A stretch of 64,000 nucleotides of DNA from Agrocybe praecox (GCA_964017145.1 OZ024843.1:4048443-4112442), one strand, 5' to 3'. Positions 35,882 to 47,741 are shown, counted from the first letter of the stretch. The notes: generated by a model not told the origin, from the sequence alone. Made by a program: numbers and translations.

Positions 35882-37225
35882 ATGTCGTCTCAGTCGGTCT
35901 GGCTCATTACTGGAACGTCGTATGTTAAGCTAATACTTCTATCGTATGCGAAGCGGTTGCTCACAAAACCCTTCATGGTGTAAGCTCTAGCCTTGGATAT
36001 GAACTTTGCCTCGCTGCTCTGGAGAGAGGGGACAAAGTGATTGCTACTACCCGCTCACCATCGTTCTACGTGTTAGACAGCTTGAAGGCACACGGTGCAG
36101 AGATCCTCGAGCTGGACGTTACTGCCGACCTTGATGTTCTTCACGACATCGCGAAGAAATCTGTGGCGCTTTATGGTCGAATAGATGTTCTAGTCAATAA
36201 TGCAGGCAAGTGATATCGTGTTTCTTAAACCTCTTTCTCTCTGACCTTTCAAATAGGGTATGTTGTTACGGGTACTCTTGAAGAAACTACGTGTGTATAT
36301 CTTGGACTACTAAGTTATATTTCTGACTTTCAATCTTACACTCAAACCTCAGGAAACGCTCGAACAATTCAGGTATCGTCTCATCATGAATCTACAGTCC
36401 AAGCTGCAAAGTCTGATATTATTCAATAGTACCAACTTTTTTGGAGCCTTGAACGTTACGCGGGCCTGTTTGCCATACATGCGCGCGAAAGCAACTGGAA
36501 CGATCATATTTATCGGTTCTTTCACTTCATGGATGTAAGCAATTTTGTTTGATTCTTAGGTTACCATTACTTATCGGCTAAACCTCTAATAATCTATCCT
36601 ATACATAGTGGTATGCCGTGCGCTGGGCTATATGCGGCGACAAAGTGGGCCCTTCGTGGTAAGTGGTCTCAAACTTCTTCGCCTTAAGGGCTTCATTGAT
36701 CATTTCCCCTCTAATTCATTGAACGTTACATTACAGGAATGTCCGCTGCGTTGAACGAAGAAATCCGTCCTTTTGGATTGAGAAGCATTTGCTTAGACTT
36801 TGGGCATTTCAGGACTTCTATTCTTCAACCAGGAAGGCGAGCGGCTGGAATAGGAAGAATAGCGGAATATAAGGAACTCACAGACACTTTCGAGCGTGTC
36901 TTTATCGGTCAGTGAATAAATCCATTACGCGTTGAACACCCGTCATCTCGTATAAAGTTATCATTATTTTAAAACCTTGACTATAACAGAGTATAATGGC
37001 ACTCAGCCTGGAGATCCAAGGAAGGGTGCTGAGCGTGTGGTCGATATTGTAAAAGGAGAAGGGCCACAAGCCAGGGAACCTGTGCCTGAGAATATTGCCA
37101 TTGGAAATGATTGCTATGAAGTAGCAAAACGGGCTTCGGAAGAGGCCTTAACCCGTCTTGATGCGTGGAAGGAATTTTCCTGCAGTACCGATTATGAGAA
37201 GGTTGAAGATCAGAGCGAAAATTGA
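35882..37225 (+). CDS. SDR-E: short-chain dehydrogenase/reductase with altered glycine motif
   Basis: Eight exons fit in phase: 35882-35919, 35985-36205, 36257-36294, 36353-36372, 36430-36534, 36609-36658, 36737-36907, 36990-37225; 292 residues. It has IDVLVNNAGYVV, NVTRACLPYMRAK-like Ser region FIGSFTSW, YAATKWALRG (YxxxK) and a C-terminus ending YEKVEDQSEN. Two oddities: the cofactor loop reads TGTSSSLG, so the second Gly of TGxxxGxG is Ser, and the second intron must use a GC donor (gcag|gcaagt) to keep the frame. A 20-nt exon is needed. It has more introns than SDR-D, so one lineage lost or gained introns. Probably active but cofactor binding may differ (inference). Confidence 0.82.
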
Positions 37226-37261
37226 TAATTTCCATCCACGACGGATTTCATGTAGTATCAG

Positions 37262-37318
37262 CCTAGCTTATCCCATAGCTCTCTATCGGCGTCCAAAGCG
37301 ATGGATCTATGGAGTTTA
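37262..37318. repeat. Truncated MITE fragment downstream of SDR-E
   Basis: The sequence gcttatcccatagctctct and the following cgtccaaagc match the reverse complement of the right arm of the element at 20301-20483; the rest of the element is missing. Confidence 0.6.
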
Positions 37319-37344
37319 TTAACATTTCAACGTTGAGTAATTAT

Positions 37345-38402
37345 TCAAGTAGGCAGAGAAGCTAGATAAAAGAAATTAATTTTATTAGTAACTTTTCTGT
37401 CGATATGGACAAACTGCTTTCCATTTTCCTCGTATTGCCACTTAATTTCTAAGCCTTCAATATCATTGCAGAGCTTTCTGAATTCGGACATTCTACTTGA
37501 AGGGTTGATCGTCGATATATGATAGCCTGGCTCGTAGCGTAAAATACGTGAGCTCCTCCACGTTTGAGAAAGAATCAACGGAGTCTTTGGGAATGTTTAT
37601 ACGTATTTCCTTCAGATTTAGAACAAAGGATTTCTCCGACTCGTTATCATCATCCGATGCCGTATCCGATGATTCTGATCCCAGTGAACCGTTTAGCTTC
37701 CTAATTAACAGCACGTCGGCGTCAAGGGTAGTCAATGAACGCAATGACTCCAAAACCTTTTTGAAAGTGAAAAAAATGTTGTGGCCAAGGTCTTCCAATG
37801 CTTATCTCGAGGTGGCGGAACGATCGAATTGCTGTAAAATGCAAATGTCAAAGAACTCGGATAAGAGCTCGTAGGTGTCGAAATTGCAGAGGTTCTCGAA
37901 CTTTAATCTCAACCCTTTCTGTGTCCTGAGTTTGCGAGAGTCTGTACCCAAATTTATCCTGAAAAAATCAATGGACGAGTTACTGTATGGAATGATAAGC
38001 TTTGAGACAGCTCGATGAACACATCCCAATACGTTTTCTATGAGATTAAGGTCGTCATCGTCAATTTATGCAACACAGACATCCACACACTTGCTACCCG
38101 AAAATCTGATTCGCTCCCACAGACCCAAAAATGCAGTTATCGAATGATAACCATAGACATCCTTTAATTAAGGCATATCGATCAATACGTCGGAGGCGGA
38201 TGCGAGGATATCATGAGGCACAAAGTCGTCATAGTTTAAATGCAATGCTTCCAGACGCAGTATTGCGTTCGGCATCTTTAACAATAAAACGTGGGTACGT
38301 AATGTCCAAACAGTAGCTCCATATCTATATCTGGTGATTCAAGGCGGAAATTTTCAAGCAGTGGTGACAGCTCAGAGAGGAGCTCAATTCTTCCAAGACC
38401 TG
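37345..38402 (-). pseudogene. F-box/LRR-type protein, disabled by several stops
   Basis: Read on the minus strand, one frame runs from LEALHLNYDDFVPHD (about 38250) through FLGLWERIRFSGSKC, LIENVLGCVHRAVSKLIIP, LCNFDTYELLSEFFDIC, VLESLRSLTTLDADVLLIRK and an acidic SDTASDDDNESE to IDDQPFK, interrupted by three in-frame TAA codons. A frameshift precedes the C-terminal part MSEFRKLCNDIEGLEIKWQY, and another separates an upstream piece (IELLSELSPLLENFRLES). This arrangement and the ending (SEFRxLC... then a short EIKW-Y strand) resemble basidiomycete F-box proteins, in which an N-terminal F-box recruits ubiquitin ligase; the F-box itself is not seen. The amount of continuous sequence suggests recent death. 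Confidence 0.6.
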
Positions 38403-40068
38403 TCCGTTGTATTTACTTACAATAAGATTTAAAAAATTACATTCTATCCAAGAATTCTTTCATCAGCTCTGAGGTAACAAAGTAATAATAAAATTTTACT
38501 AACACCAGTCACGATGATATTGACTGAGGGAAAATAGGCGTGGTGTAGGAGTAGAGAGAAAATAAATAAGGTTTAAACAATAAAGAAAATTGTTCCGTCG
38601 CTCTCAGAAAGAGGAACGACAAGGTTTTCATGTGATAGGCGCGTCCAACAACGCGCGTGTATTTTGATGGTGCGTGATACTAGACTGATGGACTAGGCGA
38701 GTGCATATCCAACACAGATTCATGGGTGGGGAGAAGACGAAGCAATAAAAAATATTCTCTGAGAATATAAAATGACCGATGCTAATCGTGAGAAACAGAT
38801 CCGGATAGATTTTATCCTTTGCATCCTAGAGTATAAAATGAACCCGATAAATTGAACCTTTTGGGTCACTCCAAGCACGGCAAACTATTGTCTGCCGTTA
38901 CTGACATAAAATACGGTCAAAATATTCTATGAATCTATTATTTCTTCGATGAACATTTCTTTCATGCATAGCAGTCAATCATCTACAGCAGAATTTGACC
39001 TAGAAGATTCGGTCAAGTACCAATTTCCCGACGTAGGCCATATCTATTCGATAGTATGCGTAATCTAAGCTAACCATAAATTATGGTAGCGACCTCCGGA
39101 ACTGCTTCTTTGAGGCTGAATTATCGGAACCACCTCACCAGTAAATCCTTTCCCAGTACTCTTAAGAAAGTAAATTTGAAGATATTATACTATCAACCGA
39201 ATCTCTTCGTCCCGCAACTATTTAAGCTTTAAGATTGGCAGATTTACGGTTAAATAACGGCCCTCGAAAATAGATGCTCATGATATATGTTCATAAATAC
39301 TTCAATATCATCATGATCATATTTACATGATACTTAATCCACAAAACATCGCGTAAGAAGGTAACGTACCCACGTATAAATAGATTCTGGGAATCTTCCC
39401 TTTCTGGTACGAAAATGAACATTGAACAAATAAACCAAACATCCGTTTTGCTTGTAATCTGAGTACTACGCACGGATACATGCGGATAACAGGACCGACA
39501 TCGGAGCCACGAACGACAGAACAATGCTGAAAACTGTATACCTCCGCGCCAACTCACCAATCAGTTGCTCATGAGGCCGTTCGGTATCATTGCGCACGTC
39601 AGCGGGCGGCCGCTAGATGCACTAATCAGTATCTTCTATGTTGATGGGGAGCAAAAGTTCAAAACATATGCCACTGCGATCCCGCCGCTTGTCCAAATTA
39701 GGAATAGGCGCTCATTGATGGCCCGAAATGGACATTGCTTGTACACCCCGCGCTTCTATTTGCATACAGATTCCCGACGCATCAGGCCTGATTTGGATAA
39801 ATGCCGACGATAAGCGTGACTCCAATGTGGGTCAGCATCGCAACCGACCGCCGATGGGCGGGATATTGGACGAAATAGGAATCCCCGCCGCTGATAAGGT
39901 GCCGGTCGTAATGTGCGCTTGTATACATCAGGAGGGCGTCGGTCAACAAAGGGCGGGTCTATAAGTACATCCCGCCAAATCCCCGCCCACACTCCAGTGA
40001 CTCATATCGCGCCCTCATCCAAGCGCCGTCCCCGCCTCCTCTCCCTAACGTCACATCCTTTCGTCATC
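38403..40068. other. AT-rich gene-poor stretch and promoter of the DUF6699 gene
   Basis: No gene supported. 38.4-39.4 kb is AT-rich. 39.8-40.05 kb is more G+C-rich with cgccgatgggcggg and a TATA-like tctataagtac at 39957-39967, about 100 bp before the ATG at 40069. Confidence 0.4.
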
Positions 40069-41042
40069 ATGAGCCATCAATATCCTCGCTCGAGTACGCC
40101 TTCCGTGACGCGCTACTCGAATGGCGCCTACACCGCGTACCAGTCGCCAGGAAATGCCTCAATGTCCACCGTGGATACATGGGGTACCGATTGCTCGGAT
40201 AAATCGAAGTTGTCCCATGAGGCGCTGTCACCTAGCCAGCGGATGTTCCGTCCAGTGAACAGTCCCAGGCCAGCGTCGAACTCCTCGTCATGGGGAACGG
40301 TTGATACCAGTGTGTCGAGCTATCATAGCTTAGAAGGAGGCGTGCCCTCTACACCGGCATCGACGACTTTGTATGGAGGGTCGCATGTGTCATTGTGGTC
40401 ATCAACGACGTTGGTAAACCCAAGTCCAAACGACGGTTATGCTAGCCATGCCGGTATGTTGAATTTCCCTTTTCATCCATCTTTCCCACCCTTTTTTGTC
40501 ATGATCTTGTCCCACGTGCTTATTACTTATCTTATCTTATCTTGCCAAATTTTCCAGCCCATTCGCCCTTCGAGTGCCCTAGGTCCTTACCGCCACCCCC
40601 AACTGTTTATGCTATACAAATTCACCCTGATTTGAAACCAGGCAGCAGAACTTTAAGGGTTGATTTCAACTATTACCAAGGCCCTTCAGATACCTACACT
40701 AGTCCTTCTGCTCTCCTGCCTAGCGTTTCTTACATGGAAATTCGTTTCCCTGGCTTTTCTAATGTATCATGCAGGATCCACAGAATGGATGGTGGTCCTG
40801 TGACTATAAATACAATCTTGGACCATGTTCACCGGTTTCTTCAAGCTTGTTACCAACCATCTGCTCAATATGAGCTGCAGAGCACCCGCCCAAGTTCGGC
40901 GCAAGGAAGGCACAGACATTTGTCGACTTCAAACAGAGCTTTGCGCTGGATTGATCTCCTATGTGAGAAAGGTACAACAAGGTTCGGTGGTTTGACGCCC
41001 ACGGCAGGGGATAATATATGGAACATCCACTTTACTGCTTGA
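40069..41042 (+). CDS. DUF6699 domain protein
   Basis: Two exons (40069-40453 and 40558-41042, 104-bp intron gtatgt to ttccag) give 289 residues. The N-terminal 130 residues are Ser/Thr/Pro-rich and disordered-looking. The C-terminal domain starts around PPPPTVYAIQIHPDLKPGS and ends WIDLLCEKGTTRFGGLTP then DNIWNIHFTA, the pattern of the DUF6699 domain widespread in Agaricomycetes, where a short helix (VTINTILDHVHRFLQ) precedes the final strands. Function of the family is unknown. The start was chosen because it follows a good context (catcATGAG) and leaves no upstream homology. It converges with the GH3 gene downstream. Confidence 0.8.
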
Positions 41043-41632
41043 GAACAGTGTGCATCAAGTGGAAGGTAAAGCAACAGTCGCCGAGCCCCAATGTACAAGA
41101 TCGCAAGTGTCCCCAAGGTCCTCATGAACTTGAAGCGCTTTTAGGTCATCGATTTTTCTTCCACCCCCCAACTCTTCAAGATTGGACCAAAATATAGCGA
41201 TAATGAACAACACTCTTCTTTCCCCACTCCACCGGACTTTCATTTTTCTTTCATTCCTAAAAATCCACCACCCCTTGCCTCCCGTTACGCTCATTACCTT
41301 GCCATTGCTATCGTTATTGCTTTCCATTTATTATTGCTTTCTATTTTGTTATTTTCTTTATAACTCTACAGAACTTCCTTATTACCAGCTTCTTGTTTTC
41401 GAAAACTGATGCCAATTCCTCACGATATACCCCAACGTTCCAGCTCGTAATACACCAATCCCCTTCAAATCTTCAATCCCATCCCATCCCATATATAAAA
41501 ATCATAGAATACAGAATATCTAAATAGCCAAACTTGGACTAATAGTAGTAAATCGAACTATAAATGTGTTTACTTGTAGTACAAAAAGAAAGAACCAAAA
41601 ACCCCTTGCATCCCCGCCACGAGTCAAGTCTA
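41043..41632. other. Convergent 3' intergenic region
   Basis: It lies between the tail ends of the DUF6699 gene and the GH3 gene. T-rich and AT-rich tracts at 41215-41560 probably serve polyadenylation of both. No gene seen. Confidence 0.4.
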
Positions 41633-44600
41633 CTATTGTACAGTAAGAGTCGTAGAAGCAAAGGTTTGGTCGCTTGTTCCAATTTTAATATTGAACGCTC
41701 CAGATTCAACCACCCACGAATTTTGTAGGGTCCACACCGCAAGTTGCGAAGAAAGGACCTTGATGGATACGGTAGTAGACTTGCCAGCCCTACGGCAGAA
41801 GACGCGTGGTTCGTCAAAATGGCATAATGAGAACAACGGGGTTTACTTACGGGACATCGACCTTTTGGAAACCCACCAATTGTTGGTTTGGCGTCACGAC
41901 CGAGCTCACAAGGTCCGTCATGTAGACCTAGGGCGCAGAAAGTGAGAACCGATGGCTGAGAACGATTAAAGAGGGCCTCGTACCTGAACAACTTCCTTGC
42001 CATCCACAGCCCCAGTGTTGTGTACAGTGACGGTGACGGTGAAGTCCTGTGTTTTGCTTATCGTCGAGGAAGACAGGACAAGATTCGTACTATATAACCA
42101 AACTATGAGAACTAACTTCGGTGGAAAATCGGGGATGATGCTGTACTGACTAGTTGAAGGTTGTGTAACTCAAGCCATGACCGAAGCTCCAGAGAGGCAC
42201 GGGGCTGTTGAGGACATACTGGATACGAATAGTCAAGCAAAGTTCACTCTAATAAATTTGTCGCTACCTGATGGCCAAACATCAACTGGCCTCCATCCAA
42301 GACCTGACCAGCGTCGATGGGCCTGCTTCCCTTGAGATAATTGTAGAATACTGGAGTCGTCCCAACATCGCGCGGGAATGACACAGGTAGTTTACCTAGA
42401 GGTATAAAATAAGATGATCAGCAAAGAAAAAGACCGAGAATGATGAAGACGTACCAGAAGGATTGACTGCTCCAAATATGATTTCAGCAAGCGCAACGCC
42501 TACAAGAAGAGTCGAGTTAAATATTATTCTCATAACACAAGACCCATTCTTACCTCCTAGTTCTCCGGGATAGAATTGTTGTACAACTGCATCCGCATCT
42601 GAAGAGAAGCTTCAATTCAGAAAAAGTTTAGAGAAAAAAATATGACATCGCACTAGCTTGGATCCATGGCTCGGCAATAGGCTTCCCACTGACGAAGACG
42701 ACCACGGTCGGCTTTCCAGTAGCTTTGACGGCTTGAACAAGTTTCAGTTGAGCGCCAACCAGACCGAGATCAGCCACATCGACGTGTTCGCCAGTCGTAG
42801 CGTTCGTGCCTGGAGTCCATAGCAAAGTCTGGTCGAGAGACCACGTGCCCACCTGGACAAGAAAATCATGAGCGACATAAAGAGCAGAGGCCAACGGAAT
42901 TGAGGTATGAGATACGCTAACTAACCATGACAACGGCAACATCGGACAACTGAGCAGCCTTGACGGCATCAGCGATCCCAGATTCGTCGTTCGACCAGAG
43001 TTGGCAGCCTTGTGCGAAGTTGATCTTGGTGGAGCTTGAGCTATTTGCGATGAATTGCTTAAATCCATCCAGAGGCGAAACTCCAGCTAAGGATGCGTTA
43101 AAGAACACGTAGTCCCCAAACTGTATAATGTTCAATCAGCGAAAATATTTTTGGGTAGATGTGCAAAGTACGAACAGAAACACGGTTTGCCTGAGGACCA
43201 ACAAGAGCAATCGATCCTATATTTTTCTTGAGGGGAAGGGTATTCTTTCTGTTTTCCAAGAGGACTATGCTTTCCGTCTCGGCCTCGTGGAGAACAACTC
43301 GAGAAGCAGGGGTGCGAATCATCGACTTGTAGTCTGAATATGGGTAGGGGTCTGAAAAAAGTATCTGTAAGTTTACTGACGGTGTTGGAGCAGATCGTAT
43401 CTTACTTTCGAAAAGTCCCATGGCAAATTTCGCTCGTAGCATTCCTTTAACAGTCTCGTCTATGAATTTGACGTCGACAGTACCAGCCTTCACTTGGTCT
43501 TGAGAAACGAACAGATCAGAAGTAAGCACACGGTCAGTCAAAAACATTTCCTTACCAGGCAACGTCAAATAAGTATACGTTCCTAAAACAGATTTAGTTC
43601 TAGAGGACGGCAAGTGCGGGACTGAGCCTTACCGCCTCCCATTTCTCCACTAAGGCCATTCTCGAGGGCGGTCTTCGCAGCACACTCCCTCGTATCACAA
43701 GTGCCATGCAGAGTCATCAGCAAGTCGACGGAACCAGCATCTGTGGTCACATAGTATTTGTAACCCCACTCAGTCCGAAGCTGAGAGAATGGACGCGTAA
43801 GGGAGCAAAGTCATGGTGTTGGCATTAGTAAAATGGGCGTACAATGTCAGTTAACAAATCTGTTTCCCGAAGTTGATTAGATATATGGGTTCAAGGTATG
43901 AAAATTATTGGACGCACGCGAATTTGCGATAGCAGGAATACCATCGTAGCTTGAATATGCAGTCATGATTGCAAGACTGTCCACACATGCCCGGTTGAAC
44001 GGCTTCAAGAACATGGTTCGTAATTCACGTTCGCCACCGGAAACTTGAGCCAAATTTCTATCTCCACAAAGTCAGCTCGACGTGCTTGAAAGCTATGGTT
44101 CTGTGGACTTACAAGCCACCTTGGGGACTTCCGAACGCCGCGAAATGTTTGCAAGTAGCTGCCAGACGAGCGATAGCTGTGCTGCTCGCATTCCTCCTTC
44201 TGCCCGACTGCAGACCAGTAACGAAAGCGTGACCGATTTCCCCTGTCAGGAACGGGTCTTCGCCAAAGTTTTCCTCCACTCGACCCCATCGAAGCTCGCG
44301 AGAGAGGTCCAGAACCGGAGCGAACATGTGGTTGATTCCAAGACCTTCTGCTTCGCTGGCTGTTATGTTCGAAACTTGAGTGACGATAGCTGGGTTAAAC
44401 GATGCTGCTAGTCCGATTGGAGATGGGAATATAGTGCCCTTATTGGTGAATCCATGGAGTCCTTAAATCGTTGTGAGTATTTGAAGTTGATAAAGATAAA
44501 GACTCTTACCTTCAGATTGTATGAGGGCAGGAATTCCGAGAGTGGTATTTTCCATAAGATATTTTTGTCCAATTGTAACACCGTACACGAACTTGTCGTA

Positions 44601-45054
44601 TGGGACCAAGTACCCTCCCCATATACTTCCACCTTTCAAGCGCATCATTTCCTCCTGTAAGTATATTAGAACCAAAGGCAAGGTCGACAAATATTTCATA
44701 CCAATCCTGTCTGGTTGAATGTCAGTGTATCGTCCAGAGGGTCATTAAGGTCCATCCAGCCATTAAGATCTCCTTGAATACTGTGAAAATGGTCAGAGGA
44801 ATATTCATTAATGAAGGATTGAACACATACATTTGAGCGACTTTTTCCTCGACAGTCATACGAGGCAGCAGGTCGTTCACTCGATCCTCAATCGATGCTT
44901 TGGGGTTTTTGTATGTTGGTACGGATCCATCAATATTGGTGGCCCTAGATTCGAGAGAAAAATGCATCCCATCTCGAACGCCAAATGTGTTGTCTGCAAG
45001 TGCATGTATGCACGATATCAAGGCCAATAACGTCGCAAAAGTCTTCGATCCCAT
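41633..45054 (-). CDS. Secreted glycoside hydrolase family 3 beta-glucosidase
   Basis: Begins with a signal peptide (MGSKTFATLLALISCIHALA) and continues through ASIEDRVNDLLPRMTVEEKV, IQGDLNGWMDL, GLGINHMFAPVLDLSRE, RWGRVEENFGEDPFLTGE, CKHFAAFG, the nucleophile region VTTDAGSVDLL (Asp codon 43739-43741), then the second domain (TESIVLLENRKNTLPL, GTWSLDQTLLWTPGTNA, DADAVVQQFYPGELGG, PLWSFGHGLSYTTF) and a C-terminal fibronectin-III-like domain ending SDQTFASTTLTVQ-stop. More than a dozen short introns interrupt it; spliced length is roughly 800 residues, normal for GH3. It would hydrolyse beta-glucosides (cellobiose or similar) outside the cell in plant-cell-wall breakdown. A beta-xylosidase or exo-glucanase specificity cannot be excluded. 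No disabling lesion was seen. Confidence 0.9.
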
Positions 45055-45444
45055 CCTTTTTGAACTTGAACTGAGGTGTTTGGGAGATTAAGCTCCTCTA
45101 ACGCTCATCTTTGCGCATTCTTATACCCCCGTCCCTCATAACCGAGCTGAGAAGCTGTTCAAAGCGCATGTTAGCCTTCGACATTTGCAATGTGGTCCAC
45201 TAGCTGGCGCACCAAAAAAAGAGCAGGTAGAGCAGGTGATACTTTTAAATGAAGTTCTTTGCTTTCCCATTTATGTCTTCGCGGTCCGTTTAAGACATAT
45301 CCACCCCGACAATTCTCCTTCGTGCAGGATCTTGCGCTTGACGCGTGATATAATGCGCATGTATAGAGCGAGAGCGTATCGTCATTCGGACGTGAAGGAG
45401 ATGGTCGAGTGTCGCTTTGAAGGCCACCGGACAAGCTTGTCAAA

Positions 45445-45919
45445 ATGTCTAGACCTGTGTATTTCTTTATCAGAAAAAACAGTTTTGTGCATAATCCTCA
45501 AATAATCCTTCAGTCAGAGCGGACAATACCTCAAACTGAAGACCTGCACAAAATTCTGGTGTTGCTATTTCTCTGTGTCGTGTTTTCTGCGGTTCCATAC
45601 GTGTATATAGCTCTTTCAGAGGCCAACGAGAAGGGGACTCGGGATCGCGAAATGAATTCGTGCAGGCGGGCTTGTGATGTTTGTGCCGGTGAGTCGGGCC
45701 GCCTCCGACACGCTATGACATAATCAAACCATGTCAGGTCACAAGATGCAGGTCACTTTTGGGTCACTTCGGAGTTGGGAAGAAACTCATTGTGATTATG
45801 GCCCTGTTATGGCCACTGGAAATTTATTGAAACTTATACATTATGCTGCTTATCCTTGGAGACCTCCCGTTCTGTCAAAATCTTTATTTCTTTATCCGTC
45901 GAGGACCTCTGATTACTAG
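45445..45919 (+). CDS. Possible small single-pass membrane protein
   Basis: ATG in a good context (gtcaaaATGTC) opens MSRPVYFFIRKNSFVHNPQI; a hydrophobic helix ILVLLFLCVVFSAVPYVYIA follows at about residues 38-57. A consistent intron (45676-45730, gtgagt to gtcag) joins to a second exon ending LYPSRTSDY-stop. About 140 residues. The family is not recognised; the short size with one helix recalls accessory respiratory subunits, but nothing proves that. Its end overlaps the minus-strand frame at 45834-46229, so at least one of the two models is likely incomplete or wrong. Confidence 0.35.
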
Positions 45920-46229
45920 GTTCCCTCTTAGTCGGTACACGCTCGGATTCCCCGACATGAGCGGCTATATTCTCGGGGGCTGAGGCTTCACGAATGTGAC
46001 GCCTAACATCTTCATTCATATCTTTGACGGACAACGTAAGTAAAACAGACTTTAGCAACATATTTCGATAAACTCACTCCTTCGATCAGGTTGCGGTTGT
46101 GACTGTCTGGCTTCAGCAGATGCCAGTCCTTCTTGTCCTGGTCCTTGATTCCACAATCCAAGTTCGGTCTCGCGCATTCTTTTATCTTCTTCGTTTGTAC
46201 TTATTAGAGGAATTTTGCAGGCCACTGGG
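45834..46229 (-). CDS. Possible small gene (3' part), unknown
   Basis: Two minus-strand pieces join in phase: about 46229-46068 (RMRETELGLWNQGPGQEGLA, ending QPQPDRR) and, after an intron with gtgagt donor and caaag acceptor, MNEDVRRHIREASAPENIAA down to KDKQHNV-stop at 45834. The composition is charged and helical. Upstream exons could not be resolved. It overlaps tail-to-tail with the plus-strand model at 45445-45919. No family recognised. Confidence 0.3.
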
Positions 46230-47160
46230 AAACTCTGTTAGTTGCGTGCTGTCAACCACAACGGTCATCTACCTCCGCAAAGAGAAGACAGGCAAAATGC
46301 TAATGTTACGGGGCTAGTAAGTCAAAGAAATGTTGCAAAGTTTCCAAGCATACCAGAGCATGCGAAGCATTGAAAGCATACAGCACAAGTGTCTCCAAAG
46401 GTCGTCATTGGGAAAGATGATCGGGGAATGACTCCGTTCAGTTGTTATTGCTTTTATCAGTATATATTTTAGCTTTAAAACAAGGCTGGCGCATAGCCTC
46501 GCCTTAGTAATGATTCTTTCTATCAGAATGATTATGTTTTTCTAGGATTTCTTTGTCTGCTTTGCGTTGCTAAGATATCCCTCATAAATCGAACACCAAA
46601 GATTTCTTCCATGGATATGGTGGCAGGCGTGTGAAGAAGCGCCTGAGGCTGGCGCACAGCCTTACTAGTATTGTGATAGTTTCAAGGTGGTGTGGTGCAT
46701 CCTCATGTCAGCTATGATCGGTGATGAGGTAATTAAACCGATAAGATTGGAGAAAAACAGAAGTCTATAAAGGGATATATAGTCTAATTACTGAACCTTA
46801 TGTTGTATGCACAACTAATGACGCCACAGATAGGTCTACCCCGATGATTCAATTCCTCAGGTAATGTGGAAATTCATGATGAGTGGGAGATAATGGACTC
46901 CATTGGTCTATATCTAGTATTATGGCAGTTCTTATGCTTCATATATTATGTTAATAAGATAAGTCAAGCTGCAGTCTAAAGACGCGTATTTAAGCGCTGA
47001 TTTGAAATCGCAACGCGTCGCGACTCGTAATTAAAAGTCAGACGCGTCCCAATTCACATCACGTGCTCGTTCAGCAATGGCAGTCAGTGATTTCTTTCCA
47101 GCAGTGAGTCTGATGAGCACCAATTCATTTTGTACACATTGCGACCATACAACGTATCAA

Positions 47161-47197
47161 CGTTCAACATTCAACATTCAACGTTCAACGTTCAAAC
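47161..47197. repeat. Short TTCAAC tandem repeat
   Basis: cgttcaacattcaacattca and the following acgttcaacgttcaa are five consecutive near-identical 7-8 bp units. The reverse complement of part of it occurs in the SDR-D promoter (34383-34402). Confidence 0.85.
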
Positions 47198-47659
47198 CCT
47201 GCAGTCCTTTTTTCATTACCATAACATTAGCACGCTCCTTTCTTTCGAGGATACTCCAGGATCAAAATTTTACGAGGTCTAGCCCGTCGGTTAGACCTGA
47301 ACCGACACTTACCGACACTTATTTTCTGAGTGCTCTAGGCTTGCCTCCATCCTCCTTCATGCACCATGTTTCTCATATTTCCTTGGGTGGACCTACAGAA
47401 AGTGGACCAAGAAAGGCTGTTATGAGCCTAGAGATCGACGCGAGACATTCTTATGACGTCTTTCGAGGGGTAATGGCACGAGGAATAGCCCACGCAGAAT
47501 TACGCTCGGTCAAAGCGGTCGTTTGAAGAGATATTGACCAGTGGGATTGCGCCAGATTCAAATAATCCGGATTATTCTTAGCGAGCTTAGCGACTTGTCC
47601 CGCTCCCAAACCGAAATGATTGGCGGACACACGCGTGGTCTGGGGTCAATCTAGAAACG

Positions 47660-47681
47660 AAAAAAAAAAAAAAAAAAAAAA
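47660..47681. repeat. Poly(A) run of 22
   Basis: An uninterrupted run of A lies 60 bp upstream of the protoglobin start codon. It could act as a nucleosome-excluding promoter element or be the scar of a retroposed sequence. Confidence 0.9.
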
Positions 47682-47699
47682 GAGGTATTCATCAATGCA

Positions 47700-47705
47700 T
47701 ATAAA
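47700..47705 (+). promoter_or_regulatory. TATA box of the protoglobin gene
   Basis: tataaa lies about 37-42 bp upstream of the ATG at 47742, a close spacing consistent with a compact promoter. Confidence 0.55.
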
Positions 47706-47741
47706 GGAACTTCCGTGCATCACACTCACCAATTGACCACA

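Larger units (their letters stand above)
46230..47741. other. Gene-poor stretch and promoter of the protoglobin gene
   Basis: No gene is supported; the 149-codon frame at 47077-47526 spans a tandem repeat and has no family resemblance. A phrase aggctggcgca(t/c)agcct occurs twice (about 46483 and 46647), suggesting a small dispersed repeat. The TTCAAC repeat (47161-47197) and poly(A) run (47660-47681) lie here. Confidence 0.4.

Noticed and set aside
47077..47526. 149-codon plus-strand frame
   Set aside because: Includes the TTCAAC tandem repeat as RSTFNIQRSTF; no family; lies in the protoglobin upstream region.
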